A stretch of DNA of 64,000 nucleotides from an uncultured Oscillibacter sp. (GTDB lineage: Bacteria; Bacillota; Clostridia; Oscillospirales; Oscillospiraceae). The notes below the pieces were generated by a model. The model did not search any database, was not told the DNA's origin, and saw only the letters and a list, made by a program, of their open reading frames with translations. This document shows positions 50,330-58,629 of this stretch, one piece after another. The stretch is taken from NCBI GenBank assembly GCA_910585385.1, contig CAJUDV010000005.1, positions 14,259-78,258 of the forward strand, given 5' to 3'. Numbering within the stretch: the stretch's first letter is position 1; each line of letters starts with the position of its first letter. Position numbers and translations under genes: made by a program.

Positions 50330-50701
50330 TCACGGCTCGTGGTCCAGGGTCCGGTAAAAACCAAAGGACTTCTGAAAGTTCTCCCGGGCGTAGTGCTCCA
50401 CGTCGGCCTGATAGGCCCGGTAGGCCGTAAGCAGCCGCTCCGCCTCCGGGGTGAGCACCGCGCCGCCGCCGTGGCGGCCGCCGGTGGTGGAGTCCAGCAT
50501 CTTGCAGCCAAAGACCTCCTCGGCGGTGCGGATGATGCGCCAGGCCTTGGAGTAGGCCATCTCCATGGACGAGGCCGCCGCCCGCAGGGAACGGTGCTCC
50601 CGCACCCGCTCCAGGAGCGTGGCGATGCCGGGGCCGAAACAGCGCCGGTTGTCGTCGGTGTAGAGCCGGATGGTCAGTTTCAAGTGCAGTTCCCTGTCCA
50701 T
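50330..50701 (-). CDS. ModE-type winged-helix regulator (DNA-binding domain only)
   Basis: The 123-aa protein has the ModE N-terminal layout: FGPGIATLLERVREHRSLRAAASSMEMAYSKAWRI, then TGGRHGGGAVLTPEAERLL. The molybdate-binding MOP domains are absent, so it is a short form. Given two Mo hydroxylases and a MocA-like gene nearby, it may control molybdenum or hydroxylase genes. It is divergent from the aldo/keto reductase gene. Confidence 0.87.
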   Translation of the reverse strand: MDRELHLKLTIRLYTDDNRRCFGPGIATLLERVREHRSLRAAASSMEMAYSKAWRIIRTAEEVFGCKMLDSTTGGRHGGGAVLTPEAERLLTAYRAYQADVEHYARENFQKSFGFYRTLDHEP

Positions 50702-50750
50702 GGAGTTCCCCCTCTCCGTTGATATTCTATTTTATCACACTTTCCACGGT

Positions 50751-50778
50751 TTGCAAACCCGGCAAAATGTGATAGAAT
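50751..50778 (+). promoter_or_regulatory. Promoter of the aldo/keto reductase gene
   Basis: TTGCAA (50751-50756), 16-nt spacer, TAGAAT (50773-50778). Confidence 0.65.
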
Positions 50779-50831
50779 CATCTGGGGAAAATTTTCCGTC
50801 CGGTACGGAGGAAAAACAGGAGGAAAGAGAT

Positions 50832-51857
50832 ATGAAAAAGATCCGGCTGGGCCGCACAGAGCTGTACGTCACCAAAACGGCCTTCGGCGCGCTGCCCGTC
50901 CAGCGTATCTCCAAGGCCGACGCGGTAAAACTGGTCCGCAGGGCCTATGACAGCGGCATCAACTACTTTGACACCGCAAATATGTACACCGACAGCGAGG
51001 AAAAACTAGGCGAGGCCCTCCATGATGTGCGGCAGAATGTGATCATTTCCACCAAGACCGCCGCCACGGACAAGAAGACGGCCCTGGCCCACATGGAGCA
51101 GAGCCTCCGCAGTCTGCGGACAGACTACATCGACCTGATCCAGTTCCACAACCCGGCGAAGCTGCCGGACATCAACGACCCGGACGGGGCCTTTGCCGCG
51201 GCGCTGGAGATGCGGAAAAAGGGGTATGTCCGCCACATCGGCATTACCAACCACCGCTTGGGCGTGGCCCGGGAGGCCATCGCCTCCGGGGATTTTGAGA
51301 CGCTGCAGTTTCCCTTCTGCTACCTGACCACGGACAAGGAGCTGGACCTGGTGGCCAGGTGCAAAGAGGCAGATATGGGCTACATCGCCATGAAGGGGCT
51401 CTCCGGCGGCCTGCTGAACAACGCGGCGGCCTGCTACTGCTTTATGCGGCAGTTTGACAACGTGGTGCCCATCTGGGGCATCCAGCGGGAGGAGGAGCTG
51501 GATCAGTGGCTGGAGCTGACGGAGCGGGACCCGGAGATGACGCCGGAGCTCCAGGCCGTCATCGACCAGGACCGGAAGGAGCTGGCGGGGAACTTCTGCC
51601 GCAGCTGCGGCTACTGCCTGCCCTGTGCCGCCGGCATTGACATCCCCCAGGCGGCCCGGATGTCGGCCCTGCTGCGGCGGGCCCCATACCGCCCCTACCT
51701 CAGCGACGAGTGGTACGCCAAGATGCGCAAAATCGAGGAGTGCGTCCACTGCGGCGCCTGCAAGAGCCGCTGTCCCTACGGCTTGGACACCCCGGAGCTG
51801 TTGAAGATGATGCTGGCGGATTACGACCGGTTCTACGCCGCTCACCGCAACGACTGA
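50832..51857 (+). CDS. Aldo/keto reductase with C-terminal ferredoxin-like cysteines
   Basis: The 341-aa protein is a TIM-barrel aldo/keto reductase (GINYFDTANMYTDSEEKLGEAL with the catalytic Tyr, and a catalytic Lys in IISTKTA). A C-terminal extension of about 80 residues has CRSCGYCLPCAAGIDIP and CVHCGACKSRCPYG, which should bind one or two iron-sulfur clusters. Such fusions are common in anaerobes. The substrate is unknown. The ATG at 50832-50834 follows AGGAGGAAAGAG. A T-rich hairpin lies just after the stop. Confidence 0.9.
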   Translation: MKKIRLGRTELYVTKTAFGALPVQRISKADAVKLVRRAYDSGINYFDTANMYTDSEEKLGEALHDVRQNVIISTKTAATDKKTALAHMEQSLRSLRTDYIDLIQFHNPAKLPDINDPDGAFAAALEMRKKGYVRHIGITNHRLGVAREAIASGDFETLQFPFCYLTTDKELDLVARCKEADMGYIAMKGLSGGLLNNAAACYCFMRQFDNVVPIWGIQREEELDQWLELTERDPEMTPELQAVIDQDRKELAGNFCRSCGYCLPCAAGIDIPQAARMSALLRRAPYRPYLSDEWYAKMRKIEECVHCGACKSRCPYGLDTPELLKMMLADYDRFYAAHRND

Positions 51858-51981
51858 CTTTTTCTTGAGAAAGAAAAAGCCAGCAAAAAGAACTTTAGCG
51901 CGCAACAAAACTGGGCTATACCTAAAATTCCTGCGACAGCAACGGAAGATGATCGATGTTGAAAAAGGGAGTGAAATCGAA

Positions 51982-52419
51982 ATGCTATTTAAAAGTGAGG
52001 ACGCCAGCCTGGAGCTGCGCGTCGTCAATTATGAGTTCCCCGCCGGCGGCGGCGAGGCGGGCAGCGACGACCGGAACTGGCTGGTGCTGCGTTGTACCTG
52101 GGTCAACGAGGAGGGGGCCATCGTCAAGGACTCCAACAGCTGTCTGCTGACCTACGAGCTGCGGGAGCTGGCCGCCGGGCTCAAGGTGTTGAACGCCGGA
52201 ATCAGGGACAGCTACGCCAGCGACTTTGTGGACCCCTACTTTGAGGTGGCGGCCCAGGCGGAGGGAGAGGACTTCCGGGTGGATGTGTCCTTCTACCTGC
52301 CCAACACCATGGACGGCGACGACACCGCCCAGGTGGAGGCCGTGATGACAAAGGCGGAGATGAAGGAGCTCATCGCCGAGCTGGACAGCCTGTGCGAAAA
52401 ATTCCCGGACAGGGAGTAA
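51982..52419 (+). CDS. WapI-family immunity-like protein
   Basis: The 145-aa acidic, soluble protein starts MLFKSEDASLELRVVNYEFP, followed by NWLVLRCTWVNEEGAI, SCLLTYELRELAAGLKVL and DVSFYLPNTMDGDDTAQVE. This pattern resembles WapI-type immunity proteins, which neutralise contact-dependent toxins. No toxin gene is next to it. An upstream in-frame ATG at about 51949 would add 11 residues. GGGAGTG precedes the chosen start. Confidence 0.65.
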   Translation: MLFKSEDASLELRVVNYEFPAGGGEAGSDDRNWLVLRCTWVNEEGAIVKDSNSCLLTYELRELAAGLKVLNAGIRDSYASDFVDPYFEVAAQAEGEDFRVDVSFYLPNTMDGDDTAQVEAVMTKAEMKELIAELDSLCEKFPDRE

Positions 52420-52477
52420 AACCACCGGAAAACCGGGCGCAGCCCGGTACTCGCTGCCTCTCACGGTTCCTGTTAAA

Positions 52478-52512
52478 AAGAGCGCCGTTCCCGCAAGGGA
52501 ACGGCGCTCTTT
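52478..52512. terminator. Bidirectional terminator between wapI-like gene and pckA
   Basis: AAAGAGCGCCGTTCCC / GGGAACGGCGCTCTTT around GCAA; the minus strand ends in TTTTT. Confidence 0.92.
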
Positions 52513-52541
52513 GCTTAGGGGATCTTTCCGGTTGAAACGTC

Positions 52542-54230
52542 TTACAGGCTGTTGGCCTCGTCCACCACCTTCTTGATGGCGGCGGCGGCGTCCTCAGGCA
52601 GCTTGTTGAAGCCGCCCTCCTCGGTGTCCAGCTTGGTGACGTAGTTCAGGCGGTCCTGCATACGGGCCTTCAGCTGGGCCACGTACTCCTTGTCGCCCAG
52701 GTCGGGCACGAAGCCCTCCCACTCGAAGATCTCGATGTCCTCGAAGGGGCCCCACTTCTTGAACTGGGCCTTGCCCTCGACAACGGCCTCCAGAACGCCC
52801 AGAGTGTCCTCCTTCTGGACCTTCTTGCCCATGAAGTCACCGGTGTTGATGATATAGCAGGCCACGTCCTTCTCCGCCACCAGCTTCTTGAACTTCTCAT
52901 AGTCGTTCACCAGGGGATAGGTGCGGAAGGGGTTGGCGTAGGGCTCCACCACCAGGGCGTTGGGGTCCACGCCGGCCTTGAGGCGCTCGGCGCTGGAGCG
53001 CTTGGTGGCCAGGGTGGCGCCCATGACGGAGGCCAGGGAGGCGCCGCTGAGCTTGACGATGGGGGGGATGGTGGGGTCCTTCATGATCCAGAAGATGGCG
53101 TTGACGGGGGAGTCGATCTTGTCCACCCGGTTGGGGGACCAGAGCTTGCTCTTGATGGCCCGGCCGTTGCCGTTGCGCACGTCCTCGGTGACCAGGACGA
53201 TCTTGCCCTCCTCGTCCAGCGTGGCGGAGCAGTTCTGGGCGGTGAGGAGATACTTGTTGTCCTCAGAGGGCACGGGGTAGTCGGCGGTCTTGTCGAAGTA
53301 GGTGGGCTCCAGGGCGATGGAGGCGCAGGTGTCGGAGTTGATGATGAAGGCGTCGTCGTGGAGCACCTTGATGGCGGGGTACTTGCCGCCGTGCTTGGCG
53401 TGGGTCAGGGTGGACTTGCCGGAGCCGCTGAGGCCGAACACCGCCGCCACGTACTTGCTGCCGTCGGAGAGGGTGTACTCCTTCTGGCCGCCGTGGCAGG
53501 AGGCGTAGCCGTTGCGGTTGGCGATGGCCCAGGCCAGGGTCAGGGTGCCCTTCTTGTGCTCACCGAAGTAGCGCATGCCCAGGATGGCGGCGCAGTTGGT
53601 GTCGGTGTTGAAGTAGCACAGGCACTTGGGGTCGCAGATGTCTTCCTGGCCCGGCGCGCCGGTCCACTGGGGATCGGAGAAGATATAGATGTCGGACTCC
53701 TTGCCGCCGCCCACGGGCTGAGACTTCTTGTACATCTTCACGTACTCGTCGGACTGATACTGGAAGTTCAGCATCCAGTTGTACAGCAGGTTCTCCTCCC
53801 CCTCGGGAATCAGCAGATGGGCCTTGACCATGAACTCGGGGTCCAGGCCGATGAAGACCTCGGCGTGGTACATGGTCTTCCAGCGGGTGTCGTACACGGC
53901 GTCCATGACGATCTTGTCCAGAGCGGCGGTGTCCACGCCGGGCTTGCCGGTGATCCGGCGGGCGGGAGCATAGCGGCCGGTGATGGAGCCGTCGTTGAAC
54001 AGCAGGACCTTGGCGTCCGGCTCCAGGCCGAACTCCTCGCCCCGGTAGACGGGCATATCAGTGACCACGGTACCGGGGGAGTTCTTGGCCATGTCATAGG
54101 CCTCCCGCAGGGAGTTGATCTTTACCACATTGTTGCCGTAGAACGGCGCTTCGATGATGGAGCGGGTTTTGGAAAACCCGACCTTTCCAGGCCCGATCTC
54201 AGTTCTGGGGTAATACGCTCTTGTGGACAT
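52542..54230 (-). CDS. pckA: Phosphoenolpyruvate carboxykinase (ATP)
   Basis: Interconverts oxaloacetate and phosphoenolpyruvate. The 562-aa protein has the kinase-1a P-loop GLSGSGKSTLTHA and the metal-binding DDAFII. The start is ATG 54228-54230 with AGGAGGAG upstream. In a butyrate fermenter it may run toward PEP for biosynthesis or toward oxaloacetate with ATP formation. It is a single gene with its own promoter and terminator. Confidence 0.94.
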   Translation of the reverse strand: MSTRAYYPRTEIGPGKVGFSKTRSIIEAPFYGNNVVKINSLREAYDMAKNSPGTVVTDMPVYRGEEFGLEPDAKVLLFNDGSITGRYAPARRITGKPGVDTAALDKIVMDAVYDTRWKTMYHAEVFIGLDPEFMVKAHLLIPEGEENLLYNWMLNFQYQSDEYVKMYKKSQPVGGGKESDIYIFSDPQWTGAPGQEDICDPKCLCYFNTDTNCAAILGMRYFGEHKKGTLTLAWAIANRNGYASCHGGQKEYTLSDGSKYVAAVFGLSGSGKSTLTHAKHGGKYPAIKVLHDDAFIINSDTCASIALEPTYFDKTADYPVPSEDNKYLLTAQNCSATLDEEGKIVLVTEDVRNGNGRAIKSKLWSPNRVDKIDSPVNAIFWIMKDPTIPPIVKLSGASLASVMGATLATKRSSAERLKAGVDPNALVVEPYANPFRTYPLVNDYEKFKKLVAEKDVACYIINTGDFMGKKVQKEDTLGVLEAVVEGKAQFKKWGPFEDIEIFEWEGFVPDLGDKEYVAQLKARMQDRLNYVTKLDTEEGGFNKLPEDAAAAIKKVVDEANSL

Positions 54231-54288
54231 AAAAACTCCTCCTGTTGAATTGTTTTTCTGTTCTGGAAAACTGCGCTGATTTGGGTAT

Positions 54289-54317
54289 ATCATACCGCAG
54301 TCTTTTGAAAAAAGCAA
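54289..54317 (-). promoter_or_regulatory. Promoter of pckA
   Basis: TTGCTT (54312-54317), 17-nt spacer, TATGAT (54289-54294) on the minus strand. Confidence 0.68.
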
Positions 54318-54329
54318 GGGCGAAAACGA

Positions 54330-55193
54330 TTAAATGCCGGGTTTTTCCCGGAGCGCCTGCGCCAGGGCGGCGAAGTCCTGGAGCGTCAGCCGCTCCCCCC
54401 GCACGTCCGGCGGCAGGCCGCAGTCCTCTATGGCCCTCTGGATGTCTCCCTTGGAGCTTCCCGGCAGGGCGGCGGCGAGGCTGTTGACCAGGGTCTTCCG
54501 CCGCAGCAGGAAGGCCCCCCGCAGGACCTTAAAGAAGAACGCCTCGTCGGAGACCTCCACGGCGGGCCGGCTTCGCCGGAGGCACCGCAGCACAGCGGAG
54601 TCCACCTTGGGCGCGGGGAGGAACTTGTCCCGGGGGACCTGGAAGAGCGTCTCCACCTCCATCCAGTACTGGAGGAAGAGGGAGAAGGCCCCGCCCTCCG
54701 GGCTCCCCTGGGGGGCGGAGAGCCGCTGGGCCACCTCCTTTTGGATCAGCACCGTCAAAGAGCGGAAGCAGGGGGTCTCCGCCAGCTTCTGGAGGATGGG
54801 GGAGGTGATGTTGTAGGGCAGGTTGGCGCAGACCACGGGGGTCAGGCCCTGAAATCTCTCCGCCGCCAGGGCGGCCAGATCCAGCCTCAAGACGTCGCCC
54901 TGGAGGATCTCCACGTTGGGGAAGGGGGCCATGGTCTCCGCCAGCACCGGCAGGAGGGTCTTGTCCAGCTCGATGGAGACCACCTTCCCGGCCCGCTTGG
55001 CCAGCTCCGCCGTCAGGGGGCCGATGCCCGGCCCAATCTCCAGCACGCCGCAGGTCTCATCCGCGCCGGAGGCCGCGGCGATGTCCGCCGGGATCTGGGG
55101 GTCCAGCAGAAAATTCTGCCCCATGGATTTGGAGAAGTGGAAGCCGTGCCGGTCCAGCAGGGCGCGGATGGTAGCGTAATCGCAGAGGTTCAT
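54330..55193 (-). CDS. rsmA: 16S rRNA dimethyladenosine transferase RsmA/KsgA
   Basis: Dimethylates two adjacent adenines near the 3' end of 16S rRNA. The 287-aa protein has HFSKSMGQNFLLDPQIP, SAM motif VLEIGPGIGPLTAELA, ANLPYNITSPI and PAPKVDSAVL. The ATG at 55191-55193 is preceded by GAAAGGCGG. A longer in-frame stretch upstream runs into the repeat element and is not coding. Confidence 0.95.
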   Translation of the reverse strand: MNLCDYATIRALLDRHGFHFSKSMGQNFLLDPQIPADIAAASGADETCGVLEIGPGIGPLTAELAKRAGKVVSIELDKTLLPVLAETMAPFPNVEILQGDVLRLDLAALAAERFQGLTPVVCANLPYNITSPILQKLAETPCFRSLTVLIQKEVAQRLSAPQGSPEGGAFSLFLQYWMEVETLFQVPRDKFLPAPKVDSAVLRCLRRSRPAVEVSDEAFFFKVLRGAFLLRRKTLVNSLAAALPGSSKGDIQRAIEDCGLPPDVRGERLTLQDFAALAQALREKPGI

Positions 55194-55315
55194 AAGAGCG
55201 CCGCCTTTCGGGAGTATTGGTGGTTCGTATTTGTGCGTCGGGGAAATGGTCCGCCCCTGCGCCGTCAAAGCCGTCGGAATCTCCGGCGATTTCCCGATTC
55301 TCCCCGTAAATTTTT

Positions 55316-55478
55316 GGGTTTTGTTTGATAAATGGCGGAATGCCCAACGGCGAGAGATTTTTTCGCCAATCAAGGCGGTTTGACGCAGCCATACTTTGTG
55401 TATGGCAAGGAAAATCAACGCAGAGCGGCGAAAAAAGGTCCGTCGTTTGGGCGTTTTGACATTTTTCAAACAAGGCCT
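55316..55478. repeat. 163-bp inverted-repeat element, copy B
   Basis: Same length and internal order as the element at 3951-4113: TTGTTTGA at the left, TGGCGGAATGCC, TTTGACGC, TCAACGCAG, GGCGTTTTGACATTTTTC, and the intact right end TTCAAACAAGGCCT. The left tip is degenerate (GGGTT instead of GGCCT). It lies upstream of rsmA and of the GNAT gene. Confidence 0.72.
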
Positions 55479-55650
55479 GATTTGCCGCACCAATTTTACC
55501 ACAGGATTGGGTTCGTTTCAATCCGTCTTTGCGAAATCGGCGGAGATCTCCCTGGCGGTGTTTTTGGAAAAGAGTCCGCCGAAAAGCCCGGTTGACCAAA
55601 ATTCTGCGGGCTGGTATACTGGACGAAACGATACGGAACGGAGGCGGCGG

Positions 55651-56088
55651 ATGGTACGGGAATTTCAAATCACCGACTTGGAACGGGTGGCGGAGATCTG
55701 GCTGGCGGCCAATGTCAGGGCACATGATTTCATCCCCGGGCGGTACTGGGAGGGGCAGCTGGAGACGGTGAGGACCCTGTTTCCCCAGGCGGAGCTCTAT
55801 GTCTGGCAGGACGGAGACGGCGCGGTCCAGGGGTTCGTGGGCCTGAGCGGGGAGCACATCGAGGGGATCTTCGTCTGGCCGCCGGTCCAGTCCCGGGGCG
55901 TCGGAAAGGCGCTGCTGGACCGGGCCAAGGCGGCCCATGGCCGCTTGACGCTGAACGTGTACCGGAACAATGACCGGGCCGCCGCTTTTTATCGCCGGGA
56001 AGGCTTCCAGATCCGGGGAGAGAGCGTGGACGAGAGCACCGGTGAGGCGGAGTGCCGCATGGTTTGGGAGAGGAGAAGGGGATGCTGA
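55651..56088 (+). CDS. GNAT-family N-acetyltransferase
   Basis: The 145-aa protein has the acetyl-CoA loop VQSRGVGKALLDRAK and the C-terminal NNDRAAAFYRREGFQIRG of GNAT enzymes. The ATG at 55651-55653 has GGAGGCGGCGG upstream. It overlaps the next gene by 7 nt. The substrate is unknown; small-molecule or protein acetylation are both possible. Confidence 0.87.
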   Translation: MVREFQITDLERVAEIWLAANVRAHDFIPGRYWEGQLETVRTLFPQAELYVWQDGDGAVQGFVGLSGEHIEGIFVWPPVQSRGVGKALLDRAKAAHGRLTLNVYRNNDRAAAFYRREGFQIRGESVDESTGEAECRMVWERRRGC

Positions 56089-56768
56089 GAACAGTTTTTT
56101 TGGATTTGGACGACACCATTTTGGACTTTTCCCTGGCGGAGGCCGCGGCGCTGCGGCGGGCGCTGACAGAGGCGGACGTACCGGCGGACAACGCCGTTCT
56201 GGCCCGCTACCACGCCATCAACGCCGCCCAGTGGGAACTGCTGGAGGAGGGGGTGCTGACCCGGGAGCAGGTACTGCTGGGCCGGTTTGACATTCTCTTT
56301 GGAGAGCTGGGGCTGGTCCGCTCCGCCGGGGAGATCTGCGGGCGGTACGAGGAGTACCTGGCGGAGGGTCACTGGTTCGTCCCGGGGGCGGAGGCCCTGC
56401 TGGAGGCGCTGGCGCCCCGGTACGATCTGTACCTGGCCTCCAACGGCACTGCCGCGGTGCAGTACAGGCGGCTGGAGAGTGCCGGAATCAAGGGGTATTT
56501 CCGGGGAATCTTCATCTCTCAGGACCTGGGGGCGGACAAGCCCAGTCCGGCCTTTTTCCAGAAGTGCTTCGCCGCCATCCCGGGCTTTTCCAGGGAGCGC
56601 GCCGTTATGGTGGGGGACAGCCTGACCTCCGACATCCGGGGCGGAAAAAACGCTGGGCTCCGCGCCTGCTGGTTTAATCCCCGCGGGAAGCCGCCCAGAG
56701 CGGACATCGTCCCGGACTATGAGATCTCCGCCCTGGACCAGCTCCCGGCCCTGCTGGAGACGCTGTAA
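56082..56768 (+). CDS. HAD-superfamily phosphatase, YjjG-like
   Basis: The 228-aa hydrolase has the HAD catalytic motif FLDLDDTILDF (Asp8 and Asp10), motif II in LASNGT, and motif III/IV in DKPSPAFF and VMVGDSLTSDIRGGKNAG. Relatives include the YjjG noncanonical pyrimidine nucleotidase. It is translated from an ATG overlapping the GNAT stop, so the two are cotranscribed. Confidence 0.88.
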   Translation: MLRTVFLDLDDTILDFSLAEAAALRRALTEADVPADNAVLARYHAINAAQWELLEEGVLTREQVLLGRFDILFGELGLVRSAGEICGRYEEYLAEGHWFVPGAEALLEALAPRYDLYLASNGTAAVQYRRLESAGIKGYFRGIFISQDLGADKPSPAFFQKCFAAIPGFSRERAVMVGDSLTSDIRGGKNAGLRACWFNPRGKPPRADIVPDYEISALDQLPALLETL

Positions 56769-56786
56769 ACCCCGCATAAGGTGAAA

Positions 56787-56821
56787 AACGCCCCGGCGCA
56801 CGCAATGTGCGCCGGGGCGTT
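56787..56821. terminator. Bidirectional terminator between the HAD gene and the G5/3D gene
   Basis: AACGCCCCGGCGCAC / GTGCGCCGGGGCGTT, 15-bp stem, T-rich on both sides. Confidence 0.9.
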
Positions 56822-56830
56822 CTTTGGATG

Positions 56831-57877
56831 TCATTTCAAGATATAGACTTTGCAGCTGCGGCGGCCGAAGTTGATGCACTCCTCATAGGTGTTGAAGTAC
56901 AGGTCCACTTTGTTGCCCCGCACGCCGGTGTCCTCGGCCACGGCGGTGCCGTAGACGATGCCGTCGTTGGTGACGATATACATCCTGGTCCCCAGAGGGA
57001 TCACCTTTTTGTCCACGGCCACGGTGCCCACCCGGACGGTGGTGCCGGTGGCGGTGCAGTAGTCCGCGCCGCCGTACCCGGCGGTGTAGGCGGTGGCGGT
57101 CATGTTCTTGACGCTGGAGAAGCTCAGCTTTTCTCCGGAGGCCAGGGTCAGAACGCCGCTGCCGTCCGCGTTGGCGGAGACGCTGGCAATGGGGGAGTCG
57201 TTAGAGGGAAAAGCCGCGGGAGCGGGCTTGGCCGGCGCGGCGGTGCCGTATTCCACGATCTTATCCACGGCGGTGCTGTCCAGCTCCTCCACAAATTGGC
57301 GGGCGATTTCCTGCCCGTTGGACCAGACCACCTCGTAGATGGAGCTGCGGATACCGTCCGAGCCCTCCTGGACCACCTTTTCCGTGCCCTGCTCCATTTT
57401 GGGGTTGGCCACCCGCACGGTCTCGCAGGCCACCTCTTCAACCACGTGCTCATAGTAGGAGAGGTCCGAGGAAACGGTGATCTCCACACCGCTGTCGGTA
57501 AAGTCGACGCCCACCATCTCCAGAGGGCCGGGGACGATGTCCAGGCGCTGCAGGGTCTTGAGAATGGACTCCTGCCGGGATTTGGTGGTAAAAGTCTCCC
57601 CGTCGTGGCGGACGGTGACCACCTGGCCCAGGCGCAGGCAGACATCGTAGCCCCGGCTGCCGTTGGATGTGTAGATCAGTTTGCTCTCCAGCGCGGGGGC
57701 CGTTCCGTCCCCGTCCAGCACGATGGCCGCGTCGTCCACGCCGCTGACGATATAGATGCCCGCGGCCCGGTTCGTGATGACCAGGGCGGTGCATAGGACG
57801 ATGGCTGCCATAAAGAGATTGACGCCGCTGCGTCTCCAAAATTCGTACAATTTGTTTCGCAGAGTCTGTGTGCTCAC
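56831..57877 (-). CDS. G5 and 3D domain cell-wall protein (YabE-like)
   Basis: The 348-aa exported protein has one N-terminal membrane segment (about 19-38), a DUF348-like region (KTLQRLDIVPGPLEMVGVDF), a G5-type domain (EVACETVRVANPKMEQGTEKVVQEG), and a C-terminal 3D domain (ATAYTAGYGGADYCTATGTTVRVGTVAVD) with the three conserved aspartates (VAVD, AEDTG, NKVDLYF). This is the YabE/resuscitation-factor type, likely a peptidoglycan lytic enzyme. The start is GTG 57875-57877 with AGGAGGT 6 nt upstream; upstream in-frame sequence has no ribosome site. Confidence 0.9.
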   Translation of the reverse strand: MSTQTLRNKLYEFWRRSGVNLFMAAIVLCTALVITNRAAGIYIVSGVDDAAIVLDGDGTAPALESKLIYTSNGSRGYDVCLRLGQVVTVRHDGETFTTKSRQESILKTLQRLDIVPGPLEMVGVDFTDSGVEITVSSDLSYYEHVVEEVACETVRVANPKMEQGTEKVVQEGSDGIRSSIYEVVWSNGQEIARQFVEELDSTAVDKIVEYGTAAPAKPAPAAFPSNDSPIASVSANADGSGVLTLASGEKLSFSSVKNMTATAYTAGYGGADYCTATGTTVRVGTVAVDKKVIPLGTRMYIVTNDGIVYGTAVAEDTGVRGNKVDLYFNTYEECINFGRRSCKVYILK

Positions 57878-57973
57878 AAGCGTACCTCCTGAAAAAGATT
57901 CCCGGCCCGGGCGCTCCCCTGGGGGAGGGCGGATTGGATTGTAACTTTTGTTACCAGCCGGAAAACTGTATTT

Positions 57974-58002
57974 AGTATACACACAATTCCCACTTTTGTC
58001 AA
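57974..58002 (-). promoter_or_regulatory. Promoter of the G5/3D gene
   Basis: TTGACA (57997-58002), 17-nt spacer, TATACT (57974-57979) on the minus strand; close to consensus. Confidence 0.87.
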
Positions 58003-58600
58003 GGTTTTGGCGGTAAAATAGGATGTTAAGACCCACTTTCGGCGAAAAAAGACGGCCTGCGACAGGAAAAACCTGCATGGGGAAATGCAAAAAGTAACAA
58101 AATGGTGACAGAATAACCGGGGGATGCGGTTCTCCGGGCGGGAAAAAGCGCCTGAAGCGTGGAAATGCCGGGGTACGTTTGAAGAGCGCCTTACGGTGAA
58201 CAGATCGATCCGTGGCGCGGAGAATAGCCGCTTGAAAAGCGATGCGCGGCCTCCGCTTCTGCCAAAACGGAGGCCGCGCATCTATAAAAAGGAAAGGAGA
58301 AACAGGCGTGTGAAACGGCCCCTTACGGGGAAACAGGAGGAGGGACCCGCACCGCAGGGAGACACGGGTCCCCGCCATCACAAGGTAGACATGCTGTGGG
58401 GTGAGATCTAATTACGCAAACGTTTTCAAAGAAGTGAAAAATAAAATTTCCTGTCTCACCCTTGGGAACAACGCTATTATGCGGCTGATTGTAGAAAAAG
58501 TCAATAGCTGTTACGGAGATTCCATGTTTAACACAAAAAATTTAAAATATTGCTGTGCGCTTTCACGATATAATGCGAAAGCGTTTGCGTAAAATGGAGG
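58003..58600. other. Intergenic region with LacI/CcpA-like operator sequences
   Basis: About 600 nt without a supported gene. It holds CGCAAACGTTTTCAA (58415-58429), a one-mismatch match to the CcpA cre consensus, and the related GCGAAAGCGTTTGCG (58575-58589). A TATAAT lies at 58569-58574 just before the second site. Short plus-strand frames here have no ribosome site. Confidence 0.45.
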
Positions 58601-58624
58601 AAAAACCGCCCCGAATGGGGCGGC
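58601..58624 (-). terminator. Terminator of the MATE exporter gene
   Basis: CCGCCCC / GGGGCGG stem with ATTC loop followed by TTTTT on the minus strand. Confidence 0.87.
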
Positions 58625-58629
58625 GTATG

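Noticed and set aside
54330..55502. N-terminal extension of rsmA through the repeat element
   Set aside because: A good ATG with ribosome site at 55193 starts at the conserved N-terminus; upstream frame lies in the inverted-repeat element.
58401..58592. 63-codon plus-strand frame in the intergenic region near 58.5 kb
   Set aside because: No ribosome site and contains the operator-like sequences; not supported as a gene.
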